In this document: positions 1-5,671 of the stretch, piece after piece
Layout: each line of letters opens with the position of its first letter
Position numbering within the stretch: position 1 is the first letter of the stretch
Source: Candidatus Eiseniibacteriota bacterium
Lineage (GTDB): Bacteria > Eisenbacteria > RBG-16-71-46
Length of the DNA stretch: 5,671 nucleotides
Direction of reading: 5' to 3'
Assembly (NCBI GenBank): GCA_005893185.1
Contig: VBOS01000365.1
Location: 1-5,671, forward strand
Notes under the pieces: model-generated
Seen by the model: only the letters and a program-made list of their open reading frames with translations
Database searches by the model: none
Told to the model about the DNA's origin: nothing
Program-made: the position numbers and the translations under genes

Positions 1-294
1 GAGCGCCGTGAGCGGCCGTCCGCCCATGGCGTATACGTCGGACAGCGCGTTGGCCGCCGCGATCTGGCCGAAGTCGTAGGGGTCGTCCACAACGGGCGTG
101 AAGAAGTCGACGGTTTGCACCAGCGCTTCGCCGCGCCCGTGCGCGAAGACGCCTGCGTCGTCCATCGAGGATTGGTCCACCAGGACGCGCCGGTCGCGCC
201 GCGCGCCTTCCATTCCTCCCAACACCGTGCGCAGGTCCTCCGGACCCAGCTTCGAGGCTCAACCCGCGCACGCGACCTCGGCGGTAAGTCGCAC
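1..294 (-). CDS. selD: Selenide, water dikinase (selenophosphate synthetase) SelD, selenocysteine-containing, 3'-truncated by the window edge
   Basis: SelD makes selenophosphate from selenide and ATP in the cytoplasm; this is the selenium donor for Sec-tRNA and tRNA selenouridine. I translated the minus frame by hand from 294 to 1: it is open for 98 codons apart from one UGA at codon 12. The N-terminus reads VRLT, then C9-A-G-U12-A-S-K15. Against E. coli SelD (recalled from memory) it aligns without gaps at an offset of 5: RLT matches residues 7-9, Sec12 matches nucleophile Cys17, Lys15 matches Lys20, and Asp46, Asp63 and Asp86 match ATP/Mg ligands Asp51, Asp68 and Asp91. The stretches VDFFTPVVDDPYDFG (62-76) and AAANALSDVYAMGG (79-92) are diagnostic. 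About 98 of some 345 residues are present. The GTG at 294 is chosen because it gives the normal short N-terminus, but it lacks a clear ribosome binding site. GTG at 381, overlapping the ridA end, is the only other in-frame start I found and would add a 29-residue Ala/Pro/Arg-rich leader. It is the last gene seen in the glmM-glmS-ridA cluster. Confidence 0.93.
232..248 (-). promoter_or_regulatory. Putative bacterial SECIS hairpin in selD
   Basis: Reading the minus strand, bases 248-242 (TGGGTCC) can pair with 238-232 (GGACCTG) around the triloop GGA (241-239). This gives five Watson-Crick pairs plus two G-U wobbles at the base. The loop starts 18 bases after the UGA and begins with GG. As I recall the bacterial SECIS consensus, a short apical loop lies roughly 16-37 bases after UGA with a G among its first two bases, which this fits. 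SelB with Sec-tRNA would bind here during translation. The fold was done by eye. Confidence 0.6.
259..261 (-). other. In-frame UGA, predicted selenocysteine codon of selD (Sec12)
   Basis: The minus-strand codon TGA at 261-259 sits between GGT (Gly11) and GCC (Ala13), in the motif C-A-G-U-A-S-K. It occupies the position of the catalytic Cys of SelD, where Cys or Sec is found across the family. Coding similarity continues without a frame change on both sides, so this is not a frameshift or an old pseudogene. A hairpin follows at the expected distance. A sequencing error changing TGC or TGT to TGA is the alternative. Confidence 0.88.
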
Positions 295-370
295 CTCGAT
301 GCGGCGGCGATCGTTGGCTGCGCGGCGTCCGGTGCGGGGCGTTGCGGGCGGCGCCGGGGCGGTCGTCGAA

Positions 371-772
371 TCAGCGCCCACGCCCGACCGCCACCGCGTC
401 GATCTCGACGCGCGCGCCAAGCGGGAGACCCGCGGCCGCGAACGTGGAGCGCGCCGGCGGATTGCTCGGGAAAGACCGGGCGTAGACCTGGTTCATCTCC
501 TGGAAGTCCTTCATGTCGGTGAGGAATACCGTGGTCTTCACCACGTCCGCGAATGTGAGCCCAGCCCCCGCCAGCACGGCCTCGAGATTGCCCAGGACCT
601 GTTCGGTCTGTTCGGCGACCGTTCCACCCCTGAGCTTGCCCGTGGCCGGATCGAGTGCCACCTGACCTGCGGTGAAGACCATCTTGTCACCGCCCGGCAG
701 GCTCACCACCTGCGCCTGGCTGTAGGGCCCGACCGGCCGGGGTGCCCCGCTCACCTCGATGGCGGCCTTCAC
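371..772 (-). CDS. ridA: RidA family 2-iminobutanoate/2-iminopropanoate deaminase (YjgF/YER057c/UK114)
   Basis: This 133-residue protein is close to the usual ~128 residues of the family. RidA hydrolyses enamine/imine intermediates released by PLP enzymes such as threonine dehydratase, giving 2-keto acids and ammonia and protecting PLP enzymes from damage. Visible hallmarks are GPYSQA at 15-20 (conserved Tyr17), FTAGQVALDP at 33-42, the KTTVFLTDM strand at 79-87, and PPARST at 105-110. Arg108 there matches the substrate carboxylate-binding Arg105 of E. coli RidA. VEIDAVAV (122-129) carries Glu123, matching Glu120. The family acts as a cytosolic trimer with active sites between subunits. The start is GTG at 772, which gives the normal N-terminus just before GPYSQA; the upstream ribosome binding site is weak (GAGCGGGG). 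It begins 13 bases after the glmS stop, so translation is probably coupled to glmS. Confidence 0.95.
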   Translation of the reverse strand: MKAAIEVSGAPRPVGPYSQAQVVSLPGGDKMVFTAGQVALDPATGKLRGGTVAEQTEQVLGNLEAVLAGAGLTFADVVKTTVFLTDMKDFQEMNQVYARSFPSNPPARSTFAAAGLPLGARVEIDAVAVGRGR

Positions 773-785
773 GCGCGGGCCCCGC

Positions 786-2618
786 TCATTCGACGGTCAC
801 GCTCTTCGCGAGGTTGCGCGGCTGGTCCACGTCGCAGCCGCGCAGCACCGCCACGTGGTATGCGAGGAGCTGCAGCGGCACGACCGAGAGCAACGGCTGG
901 AACATGGGCAGCGTGCTCGGGATCTCGATCACGTGGTCGGCCCGGGAGTGGATCTCCTGGTCGCCTTCGGTGGCGATCGCGATGATGCGGCCGCTACGCG
1001 CGCGCACCTCGCTCATGTTGCTCGCCACCTTCTCGTATGCGCTGTCACGCGGGCAGATGAACACCACCGGCATGTTCTCGTCGATCAGCGCGATGGGGCC
1101 GTGCTTCATCTCCGCCGCCGGGTAGCCTTCGGCGTGGATGTAGGAGATCTCCTTGAGCTTGAGCGCCCCCTCGAGCGCCACCGGGAAGTTGGTCCCGCGC
1201 CCCAGGTAGATGAAGTTGTCGTGCTGGTAGTGCTTCTCGGCGATCGCCTTCACGGCGTCGCTTCTCTCCAGGATCTCGCGGAGCTTGCCCGGGATCGCCT
1301 CCAGCTCGCGCGCGATCTCGATCCCCTGCTCGCGCGAGATCGCGCGTTGCCGCCCGAGCGCGAGCGTGAGCAGCGCGAGCACCGTGACCTGGCTCGTGAA
1401 CGCCTTGGTGGAGGCCACGCCGATCTCCGGCCCGGCGTGGATGTAGACGCCGCCGTCCGACTCGCGCGCGATCGTCGATCCCACCACGTTCACGATGCCC
1501 AGCGCGCGGGCGCCCTTGCGGCGCGCCTCGCGCATCGCGGCCAGCGTGTCAGCCGTCTCCCCCGACTGGGAGATCACGAGGACGGTCGTGCCCTCGTCCA
1601 CGATCGGGTTGCGGTAGCGGAACTCCGAGGCGTACTCGACCTCGACCGGGATGCGCGCGTGCTCCTCGAGCATGTACTCGCCGATCAGCGCCGCGTGCCA
1701 CGATGTGCCGCAGCCCAGGAGGATGATGCGCTTGATGCAGAGCATCTCCTCGGCCGTCATGTTGAGGCCGCCCAAGCGCGCCAGCCCCTCTTCCACCACC
1801 ACTCGTCCGCGCATCGAGTCGCGAACCGATTCGGGCTGGTCGAAGATCTCCTTCAGCATGAAGTGCTGGAAGCCGCCCTTCTCGATTTTCCCCAGGTCCC
1901 ACTCGACTTCCTGCACCGCCTTGTCCACCGGCACCTGGCCGATGGTCGCCGTGTGGAACCCCTCGGGCGTGAGCACGGCCATCTCGCCGTCGTCGAGGTA
2001 CACGACCTGGCGGGTGTGGCTCACGATCGGGGCCACGTCCGAGGCCAGGAAGTATTCGCCGTCTGCGATGCCCACCACGAGCGGGCTGCCCTTGCGCGCG
2101 CCCACCACCGTGCCTGGCTCCTCGGCGCACATCACAGCGATCCCGTACGTGCCTTCCACGCTGTCCAGCGCGGCGCCCACCGCCTGCTCGAGCTTGAGGC
2201 CACGCTTCAAGTGCTTCTCGACCAGGTGCGCGAGCACCTCGGTATCGGTCTCCGTGCGGAACGAGTGGCCTTCTGCGACCAGCGCGCTCTTCAGCACCGG
2301 GTAATTCTCGATGATGCCGTTGTGCACGAGCGCGACGCGCCCGTTGTTGCCGCTGTGCGGGTGCGCGTTCGCGTCGGTGGGGGCGCCGTGCGTGGCCCAA
2401 CGCGTGTGCGCGATGCCGGCGGTGCCGGCGAGCGGCTCCCGGGCGAGCCGCGCTTCCAATTCGCGGATCTTGCCCGCGGCCTTCACCACCTTGAGCGCGC
2501 CGTCACTCTGGACCGCAACGCCTGCGGAATCGTAGCCACGGTACTCGAGGCGCTTGATGCCCTCGATCAGGATCGGAAGGCAGTTGCGGTGACCGACGTA
2601 GCCGACGATGCCACACAT
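786..2618 (-). CDS. glmS: Glutamine--fructose-6-phosphate aminotransferase (isomerizing), glucosamine-6-phosphate synthase
   Basis: GlmS converts fructose-6-phosphate and glutamine to glucosamine-6-phosphate and glutamate, the first committed step to UDP-GlcNAc. The 610 residues match the ~609 of E. coli. The N-terminal glutaminase (class II amidotransferase) domain, about 2-220, starts MCGIVGYVG, with Cys2 exposed as nucleophile after Met removal. It also has RLEYRGYDSAG (23-33), HTRWATHG (71-78) and HNGIIENY (99-106). Two SIS sugar-isomerase domains follow, at about 285-425 and 455-600. They show GCGTSWHA (302-309), SQSGET (350-355), KLKEISYIHAEGYPAAEMKHG (487-507, with Glu490 and His506 matching catalytic Glu488 and His504 of E. 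coli), and the C-terminal PRNLAKSVTVE with Lys605 matching Lys603. All key residues are present, so the enzyme should be active. The ATG at 2618 is fixed by the required Cys2 and has a good ribosome binding site. It lies 42 bases after glmM and 13 before ridA. Confidence 0.98.
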   Translation of the reverse strand: MCGIVGYVGHRNCLPILIEGIKRLEYRGYDSAGVAVQSDGALKVVKAAGKIRELEARLAREPLAGTAGIAHTRWATHGAPTDANAHPHSGNNGRVALVHNGIIENYPVLKSALVAEGHSFRTETDTEVLAHLVEKHLKRGLKLEQAVGAALDSVEGTYGIAVMCAEEPGTVVGARKGSPLVVGIADGEYFLASDVAPIVSHTRQVVYLDDGEMAVLTPEGFHTATIGQVPVDKAVQEVEWDLGKIEKGGFQHFMLKEIFDQPESVRDSMRGRVVVEEGLARLGGLNMTAEEMLCIKRIILLGCGTSWHAALIGEYMLEEHARIPVEVEYASEFRYRNPIVDEGTTVLVISQSGETADTLAAMREARRKGARALGIVNVVGSTIARESDGGVYIHAGPEIGVASTKAFTSQVTVLALLTLALGRQRAISREQGIEIARELEAIPGKLREILERSDAVKAIAEKHYQHDNFIYLGRGTNFPVALEGALKLKEISYIHAEGYPAAEMKHGPIALIDENMPVVFICPRDSAYEKVASNMSEVRARSGRIIAIATEGDQEIHSRADHVIEIPSTLPMFQPLLSVVPLQLLAYHVAVLRGCDVDQPRNLAKSVTVE

Positions 2619-2625
2619 GTTCAGG

Positions 2626-2634
2626 TCCCTTCCT
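2626..2634 (-). promoter_or_regulatory. Ribosome binding site of glmS
   Basis: The minus strand reads AGGAAGGGA, ending 7 bases before the glmS ATG. It is the clearest Shine-Dalgarno sequence in the cluster and lies in the 42-base glmM-glmS gap. This suggests glmS is initiated strongly on its own within a shared transcript. Confidence 0.75.
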
Positions 2635-2660
2635 GGCTCCGCGCCGGGGACGCGCCGTCT

Positions 2661-4064
2661 TCAGCGTCTCGCTGCGCTCTTCGGCCGGCGTCCCTTCGGC
2701 TGCACGCCCGCGCGCGCCGGGCTCAGCGCCTCGCGCGCATCGTCGATCAGGGCCCGCGTGCGCTTCACGGTCGGTGACTCCGCGATCATTCGCACCACTG
2801 GCTCCGTGCCCGAGGCCCGCACATGCAGCCACTCGTCGTCGCGGGCGAGCCGCAGCCCGTCGGCTGTGTCCACCGCGTGGCCCGGGAAACGCGCCTTGAG
2901 CCGCGCCGAGGCGGCCTCCCACGGCTCATCGGCAAGCTGCTCCTTGTGCTTGATCATGGAGTAGTGGGGCCACTCGTCCGCCAGCTCCCGCAGCGATTTA
3001 CCCGACGTCGCAAGCGCCTGCGCGATCAGCGCCACCGCCACCAGTCCGTCGCGCCCGTAGTGCGCGGCGGGCAGGATCATCCCGCCGTTGCCTTCGCCCC
3101 CCGCCACCGCGCCGCGGGCCTTCATCTCGGCCACCACGTTCGCCTCCCCTACCGGAGCGCGGTAGAGCGGCACACCAAATCGCGAGCAAACCGCGTCCAC
3201 TATACGGGACGTGGAGAGGTTTGTCACCACCGGACCGGCCGTTTTCGTCAGCGCAACCTGAACTCCGAGCGGCAGCGTGTACTCCTCGCCCAGCGGATTG
3301 CCCGCGTGATCTACGAAGGCTGCGCGGTCGGCGTCGGGATCGAGCGCCACGCCGAAATCCGACTGGCTGTCGATCACAGCTCGGCAGAGCGCGCCCAGAT
3401 GCTCGGGCAGCGGCTCCAGCTCGCGCGTGAACGCGCCGTTCGGCTGGCAGTCCACTTCGATGACGCTCGCGCCCAACTCTTCGAGCAGGCGCGGAATTGC
3501 GACGCCGCCGACGCTCGCGCAGCCGTCGACGGCAACGCGCAGCTTGCGCCGGCGGATGCGCTCGGGATCGATGCAATCGAGACCGAACACGCGTGTGATG
3601 TGCCACTCGAGCGCTGCGCTCTCCTCGCGCTCCGTTCCGAGCTGCTCGTGGGTCACCCAGCGCGGATGCGATGCTTCCATGCGCTCGCGCAGCGCCCTGC
3701 CAGCCGCTTCGTCGAGGAACTCGCCGAGCGGCGAGAGGAACTTGAGTGCGTTCCACGGCGCCGGATTGTGGCTGGCCGTGAGGATGATGCCGCCCGCCGC
3801 CTGCATGTGCTCGACCGCGAGCTGCGTGGTGGGCGTGGTGGCGAGCCCCAGGTTCACGACGTCGCGCCCCGCCGCGAGCAGGCCCGCCGCCACCGCGCGC
3901 TGCACCATGACGCCCGAGCGCCGCGCGTCGCGCCCCACCACGACCGGCCCCGGCTCGAGCCCGCGCGCGAACGCCTCTGCGAAGCGAATGAGCACCGTAG
4001 GCGTGAGCGAATCGCCCACCACGCCGCGCACGCCCGCGACCGAGATCATGAGGGAGCTCGTCAT
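2661..4064 (-). CDS. glmM: Phosphoglucosamine mutase, archaeal-type GlmM (alpha-D-phosphohexomutase family)
   Basis: The 467-residue protein is a four-domain phosphohexomutase expected to convert glucosamine-6-phosphate to glucosamine-1-phosphate. Visible motifs are SVAGVRGVVGDSLTP (8-22) and the catalytic phosphoserine loop TASHNP (96-101, Ser98). The Mg-binding loop DPDADR (242-247), sugar-binding loop GGEGNGG (322-328, Glu324) and phosphate-binding loop RASGTEP (416-422) follow. Classical E. coli-type GlmM starts with GTDGIRG and has GEQSGH in the sugar loop. The forms here match the archaeal-type GlmM subfamily, also found in several bacterial phyla. A phosphomannomutase/phosphoglucomutase role cannot be excluded by motifs, but glmS directly downstream strongly favours GlmM. 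The ATG at 4064 is chosen; Met6 (codon 4049-4047) is a possible internal start and neither has a strong ribosome binding site. The last ~17 residues form a basic tail (seven Arg/Lys). It is the first gene of the cluster. Confidence 0.93.
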   Translation of the reverse strand: MTSSLMISVAGVRGVVGDSLTPTVLIRFAEAFARGLEPGPVVVGRDARRSGVMVQRAVAAGLLAAGRDVVNLGLATTPTTQLAVEHMQAAGGIILTASHNPAPWNALKFLSPLGEFLDEAAGRALRERMEASHPRWVTHEQLGTEREESAALEWHITRVFGLDCIDPERIRRRKLRVAVDGCASVGGVAIPRLLEELGASVIEVDCQPNGAFTRELEPLPEHLGALCRAVIDSQSDFGVALDPDADRAAFVDHAGNPLGEEYTLPLGVQVALTKTAGPVVTNLSTSRIVDAVCSRFGVPLYRAPVGEANVVAEMKARGAVAGGEGNGGMILPAAHYGRDGLVAVALIAQALATSGKSLRELADEWPHYSMIKHKEQLADEPWEAASARLKARFPGHAVDTADGLRLARDDEWLHVRASGTEPVVRMIAESPTVKRTRALIDDAREALSPARAGVQPKGRRPKSAARR

Positions 4065-4268
4065 GCGAGGGCTGACGATACGCGAGGGGGCCGGCGGGCG
4101 TAAAACGCTCGGCCGCGGCGAGTGTCCGGACCCATTCCTGGTGGTAAGCTCACCTCACGCGACGTAGACTTGCCGGCTGGTCGTGGGGTCGCGGTGGGCG
4201 CGCGCCATTTCCACGAGAGTTCTGACCCCCTGCCGTTTCGGGAAGTAAGCCTTGGAGCACTGGAAAAT
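4065..4268. promoter_or_regulatory. Divergent intergenic region between glmM and the DUF1569 gene
   Basis: These 204 bases should hold the promoter of the minus-strand glmM cluster and that of the plus-strand small gene. I could not pick a convincing -35/-10 pair on either strand. A near-palindrome, GGTAAGCTCACC at 4143-4154 (one mismatched pair), is the only operator-like element I noticed. The plus frame stays open from a GTG at 4122, but that stretch shows no family resemblance, so I treat it as non-coding. Confidence 0.4.
4254..4257 (+). promoter_or_regulatory. Probable ribosome binding site of the DUF1569 gene
   Basis: GGAG ends 11 bases before the ATG at 4269, a slightly long but workable spacing. 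It supports the 4269 start over the upstream in-frame GTG at 4122. Confidence 0.5.
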
Positions 4269-4709
4269 ATGCTGCTTCTTCACGACCCCACCGTCGGCCA
4301 CTCGATCCGCAGTCGAATTCAGGCATTGTCCCCGACCGCCCATCATCGCTGGGGCAAGATGTCAGTGGATCAGATGCTCTGGCACTGCAACCAAGTGCTC
4401 AGTACCTCGCTCGGCGACATGCAAGTGGTCCAGCGTCTCCCACCATTCCCCGTCCCGATCCTGAAGCTCATGCTATTCCATCTGCCCTGGCCGCACGGCG
4501 CTCCCACGGCGCCGGAATACAAGGCGGAGGGTCCGCGCGCGTTCGAGGCCGAGCGAACGCAGTGCCTCGAGCTCATCGACCGTTTCACCGCCCGAAAACT
4601 CGAAGAAGGCACTTGGGCGCGCTCTGTGTTCGGTGCGCTGTCGGGTCGTGAGTGGAGCTGTCTGCACGCCAGGCATCTCGACCATCACCTCAGGCAATTC
4701 AGCGCGTAG
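4269..4709 (+). CDS. DUF1569 / DinB-like four-helix protein of unknown function
   Basis: The 146-residue product resembles the DUF1569 group of the DinB/YfiT-like superfamily. These are small helical-bundle proteins that often bind a metal and whose substrates are mostly unknown. The N-terminal pattern (a short start, then DP at 6-7, RWGKMSVDQMLWHC at 27-40) is typical: an Arg-Trp-Gly-Lys-Met element followed by a helix carrying His39. Near the C-terminus RHLDHHLRQF (135-144) gives an HxxxH pair (His136, His140). Together with His39 this could form the three-histidine metal site of the fold, which is inference. A Pro-rich linker with PWPHGAPTAPEY (73-84) is also usual in this group. No signal peptide or membrane segment is evident, so it is probably cytoplasmic. 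ATG 4269 fits the family N-terminus; GTG 4122 would add 49 residues without recognisable similarity. It is transcribed away from glmM and towards the amidase gene, with no partner on its own strand. Confidence 0.8.
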   Translation: MLLLHDPTVGHSIRSRIQALSPTAHHRWGKMSVDQMLWHCNQVLSTSLGDMQVVQRLPPFPVPILKLMLFHLPWPHGAPTAPEYKAEGPRAFEAERTQCLELIDRFTARKLEEGTWARSVFGALSGREWSCLHARHLDHHLRQFSA

Positions 4710-4723
4710 GAAATGGAGCTGGC

Positions 4724-4740
4724 GTCCCCGCCGGCGGGAC
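4724..4740. terminator. G/C hairpin between convergent genes, possible bidirectional terminator
   Basis: GTCCC at 4724-4728 pairs with GGGAC at 4736-4740 around a 7-base loop, 15 bases after the stop of the DUF1569 gene and 51 bases beyond the stop of the convergent amidase gene. Neither strand has a T-run after the stem, so it is not a classical intrinsic terminator. The placement is its main support. Confidence 0.35.
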
Positions 4741-4791
4741 ACGTGACTGACTGCGGTCGGCGTCCTCCGAGCCTGACCGGGCGACGGGTCG

Positions 4792-5671
4792 CTACGGTGT
4801 CCCCGAAAGATCTGCCGTCGCGCGGAACGCTGGCGGTCGCCTGTGCTTCGTCGCCTGCTCGAACGCATACGCGATGCGTATGATCTTTCCCTCCGACCAT
4901 GCCCGCCCGAAGAATGACACGCCGATCGGGAGCCCGAATGCGTAGCCACCGGGAACGGTGATGTGCGGATAACCGGCCACGGCTGCCGCCGTTGAGGAGC
5001 CGCCGAGGTAGTGATCGCCGTCCACGAGATCGATCATCCACGGAGGACCGTCGGTGGGCGCGAAGAGAGCGTCGAGCTTCTTTGCATCCATGAGCGAGTC
5101 GATGGCCCCCGCCATCTCGTGGCACCTGGCCAGCGCCCGCGTATAGGTCGTGTCGGTCGCTCCACCGGTGGCCTGGGCGCGGACGAAGAGTTCCTGCTGG
5201 AAGTACGGCATCTCGGTGGCGCGATGCGTCTCGTTCCACGCGATCACATTCGCGAGCGAATGCACGGGTGAATCCGTGCCGAGCGCGCCGAGATAGGCGT
5301 CGAGATCGCTCTTGAGGTCGTAGAGCAGCACGGTGAGTTCGGGGTCCCCGACGGCCGCGAGGTTGGGGATCGCGAGCGAGTCCACGATTAGGGCGCCAGC
5401 CTTTTTCATCACCGCGATCGCGTCCTCCGTGATCCGGTCCGAAGCCGGGTGGAACCCGGTGAGGTCCTTGCGCACGACCCCGATCCGGGCGCCCTTCAAT
5501 CCCGAAGCTTCGAGGAACGAGGTGTAATCGCTGAGCGCGTGACCCTCGCTTTCGCGGGTGGCCGGATCGCGCGGGTCCACGCCCGTGAGCGCGCCGAGCA
5601 GGGTCGCAGCGTCCGCCACCGTGCGGCACATGGGGCCGGCCGTATCCTGGTGGTGGGAAATGGGGACGATG
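4792..5671 (-). CDS. Amidase (amidase-signature family), C-terminal part, 5'-truncated by the window edge
   Basis: The visible 292 residues are the C-terminal portion of an amidase-signature hydrolase of the GatA/AmiE-like superfamily, which cleaves carboxylic amide bonds. The frame is open to the right edge. The first residues read IVPISHHQDTAGPM followed by CRTVADAATLL, the conserved segment just after the signature region. The Ser-cisSer-Lys catalytic triad must therefore lie upstream, outside the window. Near the C-terminus are APTDGPPWMIDLVDGDHYL, GGSSTAAAVAGYPHITVPGG, and then GLPIGVSFFGRAWSE followed by EQATKHRRPP. These are typical of the stand-alone amidases similar to peptide amidase, rather than of GatA in the Glu-tRNA amidotransferase. 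Substrate and cellular location cannot be told, since any signal peptide would be upstream. The stop is TAG at 4794-4792. It converges on the DUF1569 gene and seems unrelated to the glm cluster. No frameshift or internal stop was seen. Confidence 0.92.
   Translation of the reverse strand, partial: IVPISHHQDTAGPMCRTVADAATLLGALTGVDPRDPATRESEGHALSDYTSFLEASGLKGARIGVVRKDLTGFHPASDRITEDAIAVMKKAGALIVDSLAIPNLAAVGDPELTVLLYDLKSDLDAYLGALGTDSPVHSLANVIAWNETHRATEMPYFQQELFVRAQATGGATDTTYTRALARCHEMAGAIDSLMDAKKLDALFAPTDGPPWMIDLVDGDHYLGGSSTAAAVAGYPHITVPGGYAFGLPIGVSFFGRAWSEGKIIRIAYAFEQATKHRRPPAFRATADLSGTP

Noticed and set aside
259..261. selD as a pseudogene broken by a nonsense mutation
   Set aside because: The stop falls precisely on the catalytic Cys/Sec position, the rest of the frame is well conserved, and a SECIS-like hairpin follows. 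Decay would not be expected to hit that exact codon.
98..985. Plus-strand open frame across selD, ridA and the end of glmS
   Set aside because: It spans three real genes on the other strand, has low-complexity Arg/Ala/Gly content and no recognisable family.
2619..2660. glmS ribozyme upstream of glmS
   Set aside because: Only 42 bases separate glmM and glmS, too short for the ribozyme, and they hold an ordinary ribosome binding site.
759..2777. Long plus-strand open frame opposite glmS
   Set aside because: It is the antisense shadow of glmS in high-GC DNA: rich in His, Arg, Asp and Leu, with no domain, while the minus strand carries a full GlmS with all catalytic residues.
2823..4103. Long plus-strand open frame opposite glmM
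   Set aside because: Antisense shadow with the same His/Arg/Ala-rich composition. The opposite strand encodes a complete phosphohexomutase.
4122..4268. N-terminal extension of the DUF1569 protein from GTG 4122
   Set aside because: The extra 49 residues have no family resemblance, and the ATG at 4269 has a ribosome binding site and the typical N-terminus.
4866..4882. Perfect inverted repeat CATACGC-GAT-GCGTATG
   Set aside because: It lies inside the amidase coding region and falls in codons for the conserved stretch IIRIAYAFEQ, so codon coincidence explains it. No sign of an attachment or operator site.
4685..5629. Minus-strand open frame overlapping the amidase in another frame
   Set aside because: It is Arg/Gly/Ser-rich without domain resemblance, whereas the neighbouring frame carries clear amidase motifs.

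Overview
This is a chromosomal stretch of a bacterium with high G+C (about two thirds by eye, strong G/C preference at third codon positions). Four of the six genes form a compact minus-strand cluster. The archaeal-type phosphoglucosamine mutase next to glmS and a selenocysteine-containing SelD fit a high-GC lineage such as Gemmatimonadota, an Eisenbacteria/FCB-like phylum or a deltaproteobacterial group. The window alone does not settle which. I see no mobile element, CRISPR array, tRNA or rRNA.

Layout from right to left along the minus strand. (1) The 3' part of an amidase-signature hydrolase gene (5671 to 4792) runs in from the right edge. It converges on a small plus-strand DUF1569/DinB-like gene (4269-4709), with 82 bases and a G/C hairpin between them. 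(2) A 204-base divergent intergenic region (4065-4268) separates that small gene from the main cluster. (3) The cluster reads glmM (4064 to 2661), glmS (2618 to 786), ridA (772 to 371) and selD (294 to 1, running off the left edge). Gaps are 42, 13 and 76 bases, so one transcript is likely.

GlmS makes glucosamine-6-phosphate from fructose-6-phosphate and glutamine. GlmM converts it to glucosamine-1-phosphate, the precursor of UDP-GlcNAc for peptidoglycan and other glycans. RidA hydrolyses reactive enamine/imine intermediates of amino acid metabolism. SelD makes selenophosphate, the selenium donor for selenocysteine and selenouridine.

The most interesting point is selD. Its reading frame is interrupted by one in-frame UGA (261-259), exactly where the catalytic Cys17 of E. 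coli SelD lies. A hairpin with a GGA loop begins at the right distance downstream for a bacterial SECIS element. I read the gene as encoding a selenoprotein, so a conventional ORF call would miss or truncate it. This implies that the host carries selA, selB and selC elsewhere. Sec-containing SelD is already known in other bacteria, so this is a notable case rather than a new system. I found no convincing evidence of a wholly undescribed system here.
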